From Microbacterium rhizosphaerae (GTDB taxonomy: Bacteria > Actinomycetota > Actinomycetes > Actinomycetales > Microbacteriaceae), in the NCBI RefSeq assembly GCF_034120055.1, contig NZ_CP139368.1, forward strand, positions 1,736,001-1,800,000: DNA of 64,000 nt. The letters run 5' to 3'. Under the pieces are notes generated by a model. That model worked only from the letters and a program-made list of their open reading frames with translations. It was not told the DNA's origin and made no database searches. Positions 49,536 through 58,260 of this stretch are shown one piece after another. The translations under genes and the position numbers were made by a program. Numbering within the stretch: the stretch's first letter is position 1; every line of letters begins with the position of its first letter.

Positions 49536-51323
49536 ATGACGACGAGAAGCACGCGAAGCCCCCGTCGCCGAACGGTCGTCGTCCTCGCCGTGGTCCTGGC
49601 CGTCCTCACCGGGTTCATCATCCGGCTCGTCGACATCCAGGTCGTCAACGCGCGCGAGCACATCGCCGACTCCATGTCCCTCGGCCTCGGCGACGCGAAG
49701 AAGCTGTACGGCACACGGGGATCGATCGTGGATGACTCGGGCACGACGCTGGCCACGAGCGTCCTGCAGTACGACTGCCAGCTCGATCCGAAGAATGCGG
49801 GCAAGGTCGAACGCCGCACTGCGGACGGCACCAAGGTCACCACGAGCTGGCCGGACGTCGCCGACGAGATCGGGGCGATCACGGGTCAGGCCGGCGCCGA
49901 CGTGCAGAAGATCGTCGCGGATGCCAAGGCGATCGATCCGAACTCCCGCTTCGCGTACCTGAAGAAGGGGCTGTCGACCGAGCAGTACCGCAAGCTGATG
50001 GAGCTCGGCACGGGCTTCGTCGCGTGCGTGCCCGCGCAGAAGCGCGCCTATCCCAACGGCGCGGTGGCGGGCAACCTCCTCGGCTTCATGGGCACGGACG
50101 GCACCGCCCTCGGCGGACTCGAGCTCGCCGAGAACCAGTGCCTGACGGGCAAGGACGGCACACTGACCTTCGAGAAGGGCAAGGACGGCGTCATCATCCC
50201 GGGCACCGAGTCCGAGGTCCCGGCGGTCGACGGCGGCACCGTGAAGCTCACGATCGATTCCGACCTGCAGTGGTACATGTCGCAGCTGATCTCCGAGCAG
50301 GTGCAGGACACGCAGGCCGTGCGCGGCACGATCACCGTCGTCGACATCAAGACGGGCAAGATCAAGGCCGCGGCCGAGTATCCGACCGTCGACCCCAACG
50401 ACGTGACCGCCTCGAAGCCCGACGACCGGCGCAGCCATATCTTCACCGACACGTTCGAGCCCGGCTCGACCTTCAAGGGCCTCACCGCGTCGTCCCTCAT
50501 CGACGGCGCCGGACAGTCGCCCACCTCCACGGTGCAGGTGTCGGATCACATGCGGTTCGCCAACGGTGCGGTCGTGAGCGACGCCACGTCGCACGGGCTG
50601 GTCGACTACACGCTCGCCGGCGTCCTCATCGACTCGTCGAACGCCGGAATCTCCAAATTCAGCGAGCGGATCGACCCGAACCTCCGGTACGACTACCTGA
50701 AGAAGTTCGGGATCGGCACCGGCAGCGCTGTGGCCTTCCCCGGTCAGGCGAAGGGCCTCATCCACCCGGTGTCGAAATGGGACAACCAGATGCTGTACGA
50801 CACCGCGTACGGCCAGGGCCTCACCACCACCGTGCCCGAGCTCATGAGCGCGTACACGGCCATCGTCGACGGCGGGATGAAGATGCCGCTGCGGCTCGTC
50901 GAATCGTGCACGAAGGCGGACGGCACCGTGGTGACCCCCGAGACGCCCGCGCCCACCCGCGTCATCTCCGCGCAGACCTCGGCCGAGATGCGCGAGATCC
51001 TCGAGAACGTCGCGATGCAGGCGTCGTACTCCAAGCTCGTCAAGATCCCCGGCTATCGCATCGCCACGAAGACCGGAACGGCGCAGCAGGTCGACCCGGG
51101 AACGGGCCGCTACCGCGCCGGCCTCTACTTCACCACGATGATCGGCTTCGCCCCGGCGGACGACCCCCAGTACCTGGTCGCGGTGACCCTCGATTCGCCC
51201 TCTACGGTAAGGTCGTCTTCGGCCAACGCCCCCGCGTTCCAGAAGGCGATGACGCAGGTCTTGAAGACTTACCGCGTCATGCCGTCGACGACGGCGCCGA
51301 CCGTTCTGCCGAAGTTCGGCTGA
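49536..51323 (+). CDS. ftsI: Septal peptidoglycan transpeptidase (penicillin-binding protein 3)
   Basis: A 595-residue class B PBP. A short tail and membrane helix (TVVVLAVVLAVLTGFIIRLVDIQVV) are followed by the pedestal domain (GTRGSIVDDSGTTLATS). The transpeptidase domain has the active-site Ser311 in EPGSTFKG, the SSN motif (IDSSNAGISKF) and K512-T-G in IATKTGTAQQ. It crosslinks septal wall with FtsW. It starts 4 bp after the ftsL-like stop. There is no C-terminal PASTA domain. The next gene is murF, not murE. Confidence 0.95.
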   Translation: MTTRSTRSPRRRTVVVLAVVLAVLTGFIIRLVDIQVVNAREHIADSMSLGLGDAKKLYGTRGSIVDDSGTTLATSVLQYDCQLDPKNAGKVERRTADGTKVTTSWPDVADEIGAITGQAGADVQKIVADAKAIDPNSRFAYLKKGLSTEQYRKLMELGTGFVACVPAQKRAYPNGAVAGNLLGFMGTDGTALGGLELAENQCLTGKDGTLTFEKGKDGVIIPGTESEVPAVDGGTVKLTIDSDLQWYMSQLISEQVQDTQAVRGTITVVDIKTGKIKAAAEYPTVDPNDVTASKPDDRRSHIFTDTFEPGSTFKGLTASSLIDGAGQSPTSTVQVSDHMRFANGAVVSDATSHGLVDYTLAGVLIDSSNAGISKFSERIDPNLRYDYLKKFGIGTGSAVAFPGQAKGLIHPVSKWDNQMLYDTAYGQGLTTTVPELMSAYTAIVDGGMKMPLRLVESCTKADGTVVTPETPAPTRVISAQTSAEMREILENVAMQASYSKLVKIPGYRIATKTGTAQQVDPGTGRYRAGLYFTTMIGFAPADDPQYLVAVTLDSPSTVRSSSANAPAFQKAMTQVLKTYRVMPSTTAPTVLPKFG

Positions 51324-51347
51324 ACGGGGCGCCCGCCCCAGGAAGTC

Positions 51348-52760
51348 ATGATCGCGCTCACCCTCACCGAGATCGCCGCGGCCGTCCGCGGCACCATCCG
51401 CCTCGCCGGCGACGACACCCCCGAGACGATCGTCTCCGGAGAGGTCGACACCGATTCGCGCGCGATCGCCCCCGGCGGGATCTTCGTCGCCAAGCCGGGC
51501 GAGACCACCGACGGGCACCTGTTCGTCGGCCGTGCGATCGAGGCGGGCGCCGTCCTCGCGATCGTGGAGCACCCGGTCGACGAAAGCGTCACGCAGATCG
51601 TCGTCGACGACGTCGTGGTCGCGCTCGCCGACCTCGCCCGTGACGTCGTCGCCCGCGTGCGCGCGCACGGGCGCCTGCGCGTCGTGGGGATCACCGGATC
51701 GAACGGCAAGACGACCACGAAGAACATGCTCGCCCGCATCCTGCAGGACGAGGGCGAGACGATCGCCCCGCGCGGCTCGTACAACAACGAGGTCGGTGCG
51801 CCGCTCACGATGCTGCGGGTGACGGATGCCACGGCCTTCCTCGTGAGCGAGTTCGGCGCGAGCGGCCCGGGCGAGATCGCGCGCCTCGCGGGACTCGTCA
51901 CACCCGACATCGGCGTCGTCCTGATGGTCGGGATGGCGCACGCGGGCGGCTTCGGCGGCATCGAGGCGACGACCGTCGCGAAGTCCGAGCTGGTCCGCGC
52001 CGTCGGCGCGGGCGGCCTGGCGGTGCTCAACGCCGACGACGGCCGCGTCGCGTCCATGGCCGCGATCGCCGAGGAGCGCGGTGTGCGCGTCCGCTGGTTC
52101 GGCCAGGGCGCGTCGGCGGATGTCCGCGGGAGCGACATCGAGGTCACGGCATCCGGCACGCGCCTGACCGTCACCGCCGACGGCGAGAGCCTGCCGCTGC
52201 ACCTGCGCGTGCTCGGGGCCCATCACGTCGGGAACGCCCTCGCGTCGATCGCCACCGCGACGGCTCTGGGCGTGTCCCTGGCGAACGCCGTCGCACGGCT
52301 CGAGACCGTCGAGCTCGCGGAGCGCTGGCGCATGCAGCCTCTGGGCTCCGACCGCGTGCGCATCATCAACGATGCGTACAACGCGAGCCCCGACTCCATG
52401 GCGGCGGCGCTGCGCACCCTGGCGCAGATCGTCGGCCCGGGCGAGCGCACTGTGGCGGTCCTCGGCGCGATGAGCGAGCTCGGCGAGTACGCGGGGGAGG
52501 AGCACGACCGGATCGGCGAGCTCGCGGTGCGCCTGCGCATCCAGCGCATCGTGATCGTCGGCACCGGCGCGCGGCGGATGTTCCTCGCCGCCGTCGGCGA
52601 GGGCTCGTGGGACGGCGAGGCCGTCTTCTTCGCCACCGCCGACGAGGCGTACGACTATCTGCTCGGAGAGCTGCGGGACGGCGACCGCGTCCTCGTGAAG
52701 TCGTCGAACTCCGCGGGGCTCCGCTTCCTGGGGGATCGTCTGGGAGAATCGTTCTCGTGA
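51348..52760 (+). CDS. murF: UDP-N-acetylmuramoyl-tripeptide--D-alanyl-D-alanine ligase
   Basis: A 470-residue Mur ligase adding D-Ala-D-Ala. It has the N-terminal nucleotide domain (VSGEVDTDSRAIAPGGIFVAKPGETTDGH) and ATP site GITGSNGKTTTKNM near residues 114-125. The MurF-specific IINDAYNASPDSMAAALRTL and AVLGAMSELGEYAGEEHDRIG blocks separate it from MurE. The C-terminal end KSSNSAGLRFLGDRL is typical. It starts 25 bp after ftsI with AGGAAG in front and its stop overlaps the mraY start. The murE gene normally found before it is absent here. Confidence 0.95.
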   Translation: MIALTLTEIAAAVRGTIRLAGDDTPETIVSGEVDTDSRAIAPGGIFVAKPGETTDGHLFVGRAIEAGAVLAIVEHPVDESVTQIVVDDVVVALADLARDVVARVRAHGRLRVVGITGSNGKTTTKNMLARILQDEGETIAPRGSYNNEVGAPLTMLRVTDATAFLVSEFGASGPGEIARLAGLVTPDIGVVLMVGMAHAGGFGGIEATTVAKSELVRAVGAGGLAVLNADDGRVASMAAIAEERGVRVRWFGQGASADVRGSDIEVTASGTRLTVTADGESLPLHLRVLGAHHVGNALASIATATALGVSLANAVARLETVELAERWRMQPLGSDRVRIINDAYNASPDSMAAALRTLAQIVGPGERTVAVLGAMSELGEYAGEEHDRIGELAVRLRIQRIVIVGTGARRMFLAAVGEGSWDGEAVFFATADEAYDYLLGELRDGDRVLVKSSNSAGLRFLGDRLGESFS

Positions 52761-53860
52761 GGTCCATCCTTTCCGCAGCGGCGATCTCGCTCGCGTTCAC
52801 GCTGTTCCTCACGCCGGTCTTCCTGCGCATCTTCCGCAAGTGGGGATGGGGGCAGGTCATCCGCACGCCGGAGGACATCCGCAACCCCAGCCACGGCGCC
52901 AAGCGCGGCACGCCCACGATGGGCGGCACGATCTTCATCGTCGGCACGATCGTCGGCTACGTCATCGGCTGCTACACGGGCAACAATCCGCCCACTCTCT
53001 CCGGATGGCTCGTCATCTGGATGATGGTCGGGTTCGGGGTCGTCGGCTTCATCGACGACTTCATGAAGCTTCGGCAGCAACGCAGCCTGGGCCTGAGCGG
53101 CTGGCGCAAGATCATCGGCCAGCTCATCGTGATCGTGCCGTTCGGCATCGTCGCGCTGAACTTCCCGAACCGGGACAACCAGACCCCGGCCTCGCCGTTC
53201 GTCTCCTTCTTCCGCGACATCCCCGCGCTCTACTTCTTCGCGGCGGGCGCCATCCTGGGCTGGATCCTCTACCTGCTGTGGATCTCGCTCATCGGCCTGG
53301 CCACCTCGAACGGTGTCAACCTCACCGACGGTCTCGACGGCCTCGCCGCCGGCAGCGGCGTCTTCGTGATCGGCGCTTACAGCCTCATCTCGTTCTGGCA
53401 GTGGAACGAGTCCTGCCGTCGCGCCAGTGCCGACATCTTCTCGGCGTGCTACTCGACACCCAATCCCTTCGACCTCGCCATCGTGTCGGCGTCGTTCGTC
53501 GGCGCGCTCGTCGGCTTCCTCTGGTGGAACTCGCCGAAGGCCGAGGTCTTCATGGGAGACGTCGGCTCGATGGCCATCGGCGGTGTGCTCGCCGCCATGG
53601 CCATCCTCACCCGCACCGAGCTCCTCCTCCTCGTCGTCGCGGGCGTCTACGTGATCGCCCCGGGCTCGGTCATCCTGCAGCGCGCCTACTTCAAGCTCAC
53701 GCGAGGCAAGCGCATGTTCCTCATGAGCCCGTTCCATCACCACCTCGAGATGCGCGGCTGGCCGGAGGTCACGATCGTCGTGCGCATGTGGCTGATCGCC
53801 GGGATGCTGGCGGTCACGGGCGTCGGTCTCGTCTACGTCGAATGGCTGTCCGCCGTATGA
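52757..53860 (+). CDS. mraY: Phospho-N-acetylmuramoyl-pentapeptide-transferase
   Basis: A 367-residue polytopic membrane enzyme making lipid I on undecaprenyl phosphate. The GTG at 52757 overlaps the murF stop by four bases (GTGA). Key sequences: HGAKRGTPTMGGTIFI, FGVVGFIDDFMKLRQQRSLGLS (Asp pair), GVNLTDGLDGLAAGSGV, NSPKAEVFMGDVGSMAIGG and the cytoplasmic FHHHLEMRGWPE loop. About ten membrane helices. An extra segment with two Cys (WQWNESCRRASADIFSACYSTPNPFD) lies between helices; such loops occur in actinobacterial MraY. Confidence 0.95.
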   Translation: MRSILSAAAISLAFTLFLTPVFLRIFRKWGWGQVIRTPEDIRNPSHGAKRGTPTMGGTIFIVGTIVGYVIGCYTGNNPPTLSGWLVIWMMVGFGVVGFIDDFMKLRQQRSLGLSGWRKIIGQLIVIVPFGIVALNFPNRDNQTPASPFVSFFRDIPALYFFAAGAILGWILYLLWISLIGLATSNGVNLTDGLDGLAAGSGVFVIGAYSLISFWQWNESCRRASADIFSACYSTPNPFDLAIVSASFVGALVGFLWWNSPKAEVFMGDVGSMAIGGVLAAMAILTRTELLLLVVAGVYVIAPGSVILQRAYFKLTRGKRMFLMSPFHHHLEMRGWPEVTIVVRMWLIAGMLAVTGVGLVYVEWLSAV

Positions 53861-55434
53861 GCCGGGAGGGGAACGCGGGAGGCCGCGCCGAGGAGGCCGC
53901 CGAGCGCCTCGACGCTCTGCGCAGCTGGTACGCGGACTGGCGCGGGCTCCGCGTCGCCGTGCTGGGACTGTCGATGACGGGCTTCGCCGCGGCGGACACT
54001 CTCGCCGAGCTCGGCGCCGACGTGTTCGTGGTCACGGAGTCGGCCGACCCCGAGTACGAGCGGCTGCTGCCCGTCATCGGCGCGAGGCTGCGCGTCGGAG
54101 CGCTGGACGCCGTCCCCGACGAGCTCGTCGCCTTCGACCCCGAGGTGGTCGTGGCGTCGCCGGGCTTCGCGCCGCACCATCCGGTCATCGAATGGACGCA
54201 GCGCGAGCACATCGCGCTGTGGGGCGATGTGGAGCTCGCATGGCGCGTGCGCGACAAGGTCGTGCGCGCCGACGGCAGCCCGGCCGAGTGGGTGCTGATC
54301 ACGGGCACGAACGGCAAGACCACGACGACCCGGCTCGCCGCGACGATGATCGCGGCCGGTGGCAGGCGCGTCGCACCATGCGGCAACATCGGCGTGCCCG
54401 TGCTCGACGCCGTCCGCGATCCCGGCGGCTTCGACGTCCTCGTCGTCGAGCTCTCGAGCCACCAGCTCTGGTACCTCGGTCTGCAGACGGACGGCCCCGC
54501 CCCGCTCTCGCCGTGGGCGAGCGTGTGCCTCAACCTCGCGGACGACCACCTCGAGTGGCACGGCTCGGCCGAGGCGTATCGCGCAGCCAAGGCCGTCGTC
54601 TACGAGAACACGCGCATCGCGTGCGTCTACAACAAGGCGGATGCCGCGACCCGGCGCATGGTCGAAGACGCAGAAGTCGTCGAGGGGGCGCGAGCGATCG
54701 GGTTCGACCTCGGGGTCCCCGGTCCGAGCGACCTGGGGGTCGTCGAGGGCATCCTCGTCGATCGAGCCTTCCTCGAGGATCGCCGCACGAGCGCCCTCGA
54801 GCTCACGACGCTCGAGGACCTCGCGGCGCAGGGGCTCGCGGCGCCGCACGTCGTCGCGAACATCCTCGCAGCGGCCGCCCTCGCGCGTTCGCTCGACATC
54901 GAGCCGCACGCCATCCGCGCCGCCCTCGAGGACTTCCGCCTGGACCCCCACCGCATCGAGATCGTCGCCGTCGAGGCCGGCATCACCTGGGTGGACGACT
55001 CGAAGGCGACCAACCCGCACGCGGCCGCGTCGTCGCTCGCCGCGTATCCCGGCGCGGTCTGGGTCGTCGGGGGACTGCTCAAGGGCGTCGACATCTCGGA
55101 GCTCGTCGCCGACCGCGGGCCTTCCGCCAAGGCGGCGATCGTCATCGGGGTGGAGCGAGGCGACATCGTCGCGGCGTTCGCGCGACACGCGCCCGCGGTG
55201 CCCGTGTTCGAGGTCGACCACGGCGAGACTGAGGACGTCATGGCGCGGGTCGTCGAGCTCGCGTCCGGGATCGCGCAGGACGGCGACGTCGTCCTGCTGG
55301 CCCCGGCCGCAGCATCCTTCGACCAGTTCGCGTCGTACGCAGACCGCGGCCGGCGCTTCGCCGAGGCCGTGCGGGATCGAATCGGAGGGGGGACCGGTGA
55401 CGACCACGACGACCCGGCCCACCCGTCCGGCTGA
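53857..55434 (+). CDS. murD: UDP-N-acetylmuramoylalanine--D-glutamate ligase
   Basis: A 525-residue Mur ligase adding D-Glu. Motifs: RVAVLGLSMTGFAAADTLAELGADVFV (N-domain), ITGTNGKTTTTRLAATM near residues 149-157, VVELSSHQLW, LNLADDHLEWHG and WVDDSKATNPHAAASSLAAYPGAVWVVGGLLKG. The start overlaps the mraY stop by four bases. The C-terminus extends about 25 residues beyond the usual end and overlaps ftsW by 38 bp in another frame. Length is slightly above average (family about 450-500). Confidence 0.95.
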   Translation: MSREGNAGGRAEEAAERLDALRSWYADWRGLRVAVLGLSMTGFAAADTLAELGADVFVVTESADPEYERLLPVIGARLRVGALDAVPDELVAFDPEVVVASPGFAPHHPVIEWTQREHIALWGDVELAWRVRDKVVRADGSPAEWVLITGTNGKTTTTRLAATMIAAGGRRVAPCGNIGVPVLDAVRDPGGFDVLVVELSSHQLWYLGLQTDGPAPLSPWASVCLNLADDHLEWHGSAEAYRAAKAVVYENTRIACVYNKADAATRRMVEDAEVVEGARAIGFDLGVPGPSDLGVVEGILVDRAFLEDRRTSALELTTLEDLAAQGLAAPHVVANILAAAALARSLDIEPHAIRAALEDFRLDPHRIEIVAVEAGITWVDDSKATNPHAAASSLAAYPGAVWVVGGLLKGVDISELVADRGPSAKAAIVIGVERGDIVAAFARHAPAVPVFEVDHGETEDVMARVVELASGIAQDGDVVLLAPAAASFDQFASYADRGRRFAEAVRDRIGGGTGDDHDDPAHPSG

Positions 55435-56644
55435 CGCCTTCGACGCTCCTTCCGCCGATGCCCGTCGCGGCCTCGCCGCACGCATCTCGCTGGGGCGCGT
55501 GTTCGCTCCGGTGCCCGTGGAGTTCCTGCTGATCGCATCCACGGCGCTGCTGCTGACGACGTTCGGCCTCGTCATGATCCTCTCCGCCACCTCGGCGACG
55601 ACCCCCTCGGCGCCGCTCGAGACGGTGATGAAGCAGGGCGTCTTCGCGATGATCGGCATCCCGCTGATGCTCATCGGCAGCCGCATGCCCGTGGCGTTCT
55701 GGAAGCGCATCGCGTGGCCCGCGCTCATCGTCGCCACCGTGCTGCAGCTGCTGGTGTTCACGCCGCTGGGCCACACGTTCGACGGCAACCGCAACTGGAT
55801 CGTCGTCGCCGGCGTGCAGGCGCAGCCGGCGGAGTTCCTCAAGCTCGCCCTCGCGCTGTGGCTCGGGTTCGTCCTGTACCGCAAGCAGACGCTCCTCGGA
55901 CTGTGGCGCCACGTGTACATCCCGGTCGTCCCCGTGGCCGCGGCGGTCATCGCGACCGTCATGGCCGGCAACGACCTGGGCACGGCGATGATCCTGACGC
56001 TCGTCGTCCTCGGTGCGCTCTTCTTCTCCGGTGTGCGCCTGCGGGTCTTCATCCTGCCGCTGCTCGCCGGTATCGGCTTCGTCGCGTTCTACGCGGTGAA
56101 GAGCCCCGACCGGATGCGGCGCATCCTGAGCTTCATGGACACCAGCTGCCTCGACACCTACTACAGCGACTGCTACCAGCCGCTGCACGGGATCTGGGCG
56201 CTCGCCGGCGGCGGACTGTTCGGCCTGGGCCTGGGCAACTCGAAGGAGAAGTACGGCTGGCTGCCCGCGGCATCCAGCGACTACGTGTTCGCGATCGTCG
56301 GCGAGGAGCTGGGGCTCATCGGATGCGCCGTGCTGCTCACGCTGTTCGCGATCTTCGCGGTCGGCGTCTTCCATATCATCCGCAAGACGAACGACCCCTT
56401 CGTGCGCATCGTCTCCGGCGGCATCGTCATCTGGATCGTCGGGCAGGCCCTCATCAACATCGCCGTGGTGCTGCGGCTGTTCCCCGTGCTCGGCATCCCG
56501 TTGCCCTTTGTCTCACAGGGCGGCACCTCGCTGCTCTCGGTGCTGATGGCGACCGGCGTGCTCCTCTCCTTCGCGCGCACGCTGCCGCGCAGGGAAGCCG
56601 TGCCGCAACGGCAGCCCGCGCGATCGCGCGCCGCCGCACGCTAG
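55397..56644 (+). CDS. ftsW: Peptidoglycan glycosyltransferase FtsW
   Basis: A 415-residue SEDS-family polymerase that links lipid II at the septum with FtsI. Start GTG 55397, inside the end of murD; GGAGGGGGG lies just upstream. About ten membrane helices. Signature parts: GNRNWIVVAGVQAQPAEFLKLALALW, GNDLGTAMILTLVVLGALFFSG, PDRMRRILSFMD, and GLGLGNSKEKYGWLPAASSDYVFAIVGEELGLIG with LPFVSQGGTSLLSVLMATGVLLS. The catalytic Asp is expected near the fourth loop. A CLDTYYSDCYQ segment with two Cys sits in an outside loop. Confidence 0.95.
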   Translation: MTTTTTRPTRPADAFDAPSADARRGLAARISLGRVFAPVPVEFLLIASTALLLTTFGLVMILSATSATTPSAPLETVMKQGVFAMIGIPLMLIGSRMPVAFWKRIAWPALIVATVLQLLVFTPLGHTFDGNRNWIVVAGVQAQPAEFLKLALALWLGFVLYRKQTLLGLWRHVYIPVVPVAAAVIATVMAGNDLGTAMILTLVVLGALFFSGVRLRVFILPLLAGIGFVAFYAVKSPDRMRRILSFMDTSCLDTYYSDCYQPLHGIWALAGGGLFGLGLGNSKEKYGWLPAASSDYVFAIVGEELGLIGCAVLLTLFAIFAVGVFHIIRKTNDPFVRIVSGGIVIWIVGQALINIAVVLRLFPVLGIPLPFVSQGGTSLLSVLMATGVLLSFARTLPRREAVPQRQPARSRAAAR

Positions 56645-56672
56645 TCGCCCAGGAGCGTCGATCACGGCCCGA

Positions 56673-56678
56673 TAGGGT
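56673..56678 (+). promoter_or_regulatory. -10 element of murG (leaderless start)
   Basis: TAGGGT followed by six bases and the GTG start at 56685, with no ribosome site. This suggests an internal promoter within the division cluster. Confidence 0.6.
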
Positions 56679-56684
56679 CGGACG

Positions 56685-57761
56685 GTGACGACTTACCTCC
56701 TCGCCGGCGGCGGTACGGCCGGGCATGTGAACCCGCTCCTCGCGGTCGCGGACGGTCTGCGCGACCGGGATCCGGATGCCTCGGTGCTGGTGCTCGGCAC
56801 GAAGGAGGGACTGGAGGCGCGACTCGTGCCCGAGCGCGGCTACGAGCTGCTGATCGTCGACAAGGTCCCTTTCCCGCGCCGGCCGGGTCGTGCGGCGGCG
56901 ACCTTCCCGCGGCGCTACCGCACGGCCATCGCGCAGGTGCGCGACCACATCCGGACGCACGGCGTCGACGTCGTCATCGGCTTCGGCGGGTACGCGTCGG
57001 CGCCGGCATACGTCGCGGCGCGCCGCGAAGGCATCCCGTTCGTCGTGCACGAGGCGAACGCGAAGCCGGGTCTCGCGAACGTCCTGGGCGCGCGCAGCGC
57101 GGCTCGCGTGGGCGTCGCGTTCCCCGGCACGCGCCTGCGGGGCGCCCGCGTCGTCGGGATGCCGCTGCGCCGCGAGATCGTCGACCTCGATCTCGCCGCC
57201 GCGCGCGCGCAGGCGGCCGAGCACTTCGGGCTGGATGCGACGAGCCGCACCCTGCTCGTCTTCGGCGGCTCGCTGGGTGCGCAGCGCCTCAACGAGGCCT
57301 TCGCCGCATCCTGGCGGGACGTGCTGGATGCCGGGTGGCAGCTGCTGCACGTGACAGGGGAGCGGGCCGACCTCGCCGACCCGGAGGTCGCCGGCTATGC
57401 GATGCGGCGGTACGTCGACCGGATGGACCTCGCCTACGCCCTCGCCGACCTCATCGTGTCGCGCTCGGGAGCGGCGACCGTGAGCGAGATCTCGGCGCTC
57501 GGCATCCCCGCGGTGTTCGTGCCCTATGCCGTCGGCAACGGCGAGCAGGCGCTCAACGCGGCCGCCGAGGTGGAGGCGGGAGCGGCGATCATCCTGCCCG
57601 ACGCCGCCTTCACCCCGGATCGCGTGCGGAGCGAGGTCGTTCCGCTGCTGCACGACGAGAAGCGGCTGGAGCGGATGCGGCAGGCCGCCGCCGGCGTCGG
57701 GACCCGGCGCGGCACGGAGAACGTCATCGAGCTCATCGACGAGGCGCTCGCGTCGCGGTAG
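56685..57761 (+). CDS. murG: Lipid II synthase (UDP-GlcNAc transferase) MurG
   Basis: A 358-residue GT28 enzyme adding GlcNAc to lipid I at the membrane face. It opens TTYLLAGGGTAGHVNPLLAVADGL (GGTGGH-type loop with Ala in place of Gly). IGFGGYASAPAYVAARREGIPFVVHEANAKPGLAN follows, then LVFGGSLGAQRLNEAF and VSRSGAATVSEISALGIPAVFVPYAVGNGEQALNAA (UDP-GlcNAc site). Start GTG 56685, 40 bp after ftsW, with a -10-like element six bases upstream. The gene ends next to a GntR gene on the opposite strand. Confidence 0.95.
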   Translation: MTTYLLAGGGTAGHVNPLLAVADGLRDRDPDASVLVLGTKEGLEARLVPERGYELLIVDKVPFPRRPGRAAATFPRRYRTAIAQVRDHIRTHGVDVVIGFGGYASAPAYVAARREGIPFVVHEANAKPGLANVLGARSAARVGVAFPGTRLRGARVVGMPLRREIVDLDLAAARAQAAEHFGLDATSRTLLVFGGSLGAQRLNEAFAASWRDVLDAGWQLLHVTGERADLADPEVAGYAMRRYVDRMDLAYALADLIVSRSGAATVSEISALGIPAVFVPYAVGNGEQALNAAAEVEAGAAIILPDAAFTPDRVRSEVVPLLHDEKRLERMRQAAAGVGTRRGTENVIELIDEALASR

Positions 57762-57764
57762 CGA

Positions 57765-58136
57765 TTACACGAGCTTCGCGGGGCCGGAGCGCAGCGCGGC
57801 TGCGGCGAGGGCGAGCGCTTCGTCGGCATCGAGGTGCAGGGTGCGGATCTGCTGCGCGAAGGCCTCCGCGGCCTGTCGTGCCTGCTCACGGACCGGGTCG
57901 TCGCCGCCGCGCACGAAGCTGCCGTTGCGGCCTCGCGTCTCGATGACCCCGGCGGTCTCGAGCTCGCGGTACGCGCGCGCCACGGTCCCGGGGGCGACGC
58001 CGAGCTCCTCGGCGAGCCGCCGCACCGTCGGCAGACGATCCCCGGGCGCAAGCTCGCCCGATGAGACCGCATCCGCGAGCTGCGCGCGCAGCTGCTCGAA
58101 CGGCGGCGCACTCGAGGTCGCATCGATGACGATCAC
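57765..58136 (-). CDS. GntR-family (YtrA-type) transcriptional regulator
   Basis: A 123-residue protein. Start GTG 58136, seven bases after AGGGAGG. The winged helix spans residues about 10-75: PPFEQLRAQLADAVSSGELAPGDRLPTVRRLAEELGVAPGTVARAYRELETAGVIETRGRNGSFV. The short C-terminal tail (about 45 residues) with two helices is of the YtrA type, which usually controls an adjacent transporter. No such transporter is here: the gene is inserted on the minus strand between murG and murC, so its target is unknown. Insertion here splits the plus-strand cluster and leaves a 125-bp divergent region before murC. Confidence 0.9.
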   Translation of the reverse strand: MIVIDATSSAPPFEQLRAQLADAVSSGELAPGDRLPTVRRLAEELGVAPGTVARAYRELETAGVIETRGRNGSFVRGGDDPVREQARQAAEAFAQQIRTLHLDADEALALAAAALRSGPAKLV

Positions 58137-58260
58137 CCGGACACCTCCCTGTGCGCACGACGGATGCCTCCATGCTGCCGCATCGACGTGCCGGTGCGCC
58201 GCAGCGCGGCGGGCGCGCCGGGGCCGGCGCATCCCGACCCCGACCTAGACTCGTAGGGCC

